This document shows, in pieces, positions 5,251 through 6,051 of a stretch of 6,051 nucleotides of DNA (the first letter of the stretch is position 1; every line of letters starts with the position of its first letter). The translations under genes were made by a program, and so were the position numbers. A model generated the notes under the pieces. The model was given only the letters and a program-made list of their open reading frames with translations, was not told where the DNA came from and did no database searches. This DNA is from JBEVMS01 sp040508515 (GTDB lineage: Bacteria > Pseudomonadota > Gammaproteobacteria > Xanthomonadales > Rhodanobacteraceae). The DNA is taken from positions 1 to 6,051 of the forward strand of contig JBEVMS010000213.1 in NCBI GenBank assembly GCA_040508515.1, read 5' to 3'.

Positions 5251-6051
5251 TGTCCACGGTGAGGCCGAGGTCCTGTGCCAGCGCCTCGCCCCAGGCTTGC
5301 AACTGGTCCAGCAGGGGGAGCCGATCATTCAGCGCGGGATCGGCGCGCAGTTCGGCCAGACGGGCGTGATAGTCGTCCAAGGTTAGGCCGGTCAAACTGG
5401 TGGGACGGGTCAGTCGGTGACGGCGGAACGCTTCCCAGCGCTGCGTTTCCTCGACGCTCAAGGTATGCGGCCAGTTGCGCGCGCGGTAGCGGAACAGCAG
5501 TTCGGCGTAGCGTGGATCGCGAAAGGCGAAGCCGCGCGTGCCGAGTTCGGCGGGCGGGGTGGCGCGTACCTGTGCCAGCAGCCGTTTGTCCGCATCGGGC
5601 AGAAAGCCGCCGTAGAGTCCCAGTTCCGGATCGTCCGCCGGCGGCAGATCGGCGGCGCGCTGGAATATCCGCCGCAGCTTGTCGATCAGCCCGCCGGCGG
5701 CGCGCAGTTGGGCCAGATGCGCGAGGTTCTGTTCCAGATTCAATTGCAGGCGAGCGTGGTCGATGCCTTTGAGGGTGGACAGCGGCGCCAGCGCCGGCGC
5801 GCGATTGGCGCGCACGGTGCGCAGGGCGATCCGCTCCACGCCCTCGGGCAGATCGGCGCGGCTTGTGAACACACGATCGGCGATCTCTTCCTCGTCCAGT
5901 TCCAGCAGCTCGCTGGGATCGTAGGCCAGGTCGTAGACGATCACCTCGCCCGGCCGGGTCGGATGCGCCACCAGCGGCGCGATCACCGCCAGGCAGTGGC
6001 GGTTGGCTGGATAGCGCGAGGACACATGCACCAGCGGGGTCATGTGCACGG
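5234..6051 (-). CDS. sbcB: Exodeoxyribonuclease I (SbcB), C-terminal part, 5'-truncated by the window edge
   Basis: SbcB degrades single-stranded DNA 3' to 5' and takes part in recombination and methyl-directed mismatch repair, interacting with SSB. The visible 271 residues (plus two bases of a further codon) match the C-terminal part of the ~475-residue E. coli enzyme. PLVHVSSRYPANRHCLAVIAPLVAHP opens the window (E. coli has MVHVSG, then WVAPLAWHP). YDLAYDPSELLELDEEE, LYGGFLPDAD (~145-154) and LLFRYRARNWPHTL (~184-197) follow, with a helical tail. These belong to the SH3-like and helical domains. The DEDDh catalytic exonuclease domain lies beyond the right edge, so its residues cannot be checked. 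The frame is open through the edge; the ATG and GTG near 6043-6049 are internal. It converges with the lipoprotein gene. The family assignment is very secure. Confidence 0.94.
   Translation of the reverse strand, partial: VHMTPLVHVSSRYPANRHCLAVIAPLVAHPTRPGEVIVYDLAYDPSELLELDEEEIADRVFTSRADLPEGVERIALRTVRANRAPALAPLSTLKGIDHARLQLNLEQNLAHLAQLRAAGGLIDKLRRIFQRAADLPPADDPELGLYGGFLPDADKRLLAQVRATPPAELGTRGFAFRDPRYAELLFRYRARNWPHTLSVEETQRWEAFRRHRLTRPTSLTGLTLDDYHARLAELRADPALNDRLPLLDQLQAWGEALAQDLGLTVDTPALP

Noticed and set aside
5275..5924. Plus-strand open frames across the sbcB region
   Set aside because: They are Arg/Ser/Ala-rich antisense shadows of the well-conserved SbcB frame, including a serine run opposite its acidic segment.

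Overview
This window looks like an ordinary chromosomal segment of a GC-rich gammaproteobacterium. EpmA, YaeR-type VOC and SbcB together point to Gammaproteobacteria. The base composition and the style of the transporter and lipoprotein fit Xanthomonadales (Rhodanobacteraceae or Lysobacteraceae), but that placement is inference without a search. I see no phage, transposon, CRISPR, tRNA or rRNA.

Layout: (1) 1-828 (+), the C-terminal ~85% of EpmA, the EF-P lysyl-lysine ligase, cut by the left edge. (2) 910-1308 (+), a small YaeR-like VOC metalloprotein. (3) 1309-1599, an AT-rich spacer with a cysteine-rich reading frame of doubtful reality. (4) 1600-2919 (+), a 12-helix MFS transporter of the metabolite:H+ symporter type. 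(5) 2922-2982, a large inverted repeat between convergent genes, probably a shared terminator. (6) 2991-3680 (-), a DUF2461 (TIGR02453) protein. (7) 3681-4133, a 453-bp divergent intergenic region rich in signals: a 9-bp direct repeat flanking a minus-strand -10-like box, a TTGACA box overlapped by a perfect 7+3+7 inverted repeat, a possible 24-codon ORF with a purine-rich ribosome site, and hairpins. (8) 4134-5054 (+), an uncharacterised lipoprotein with a glycine-zipper segment and a four-cysteine C-terminal module, lower in GC than its neighbours. (9) 5055-5233, a spacer with terminator-like hairpins. (10) 5234-6051 (-), the C-terminal part of exonuclease I (SbcB), cut by the right edge.

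The genes do not form one pathway: EF-P modification, a small metalloenzyme, solute transport, an unknown conserved protein, an envelope lipoprotein and DNA repair sit side by side. The least explained part is 3681-5054: the lipoprotein with its unusually long, structured upstream region. I found no convincing new multi-gene system.
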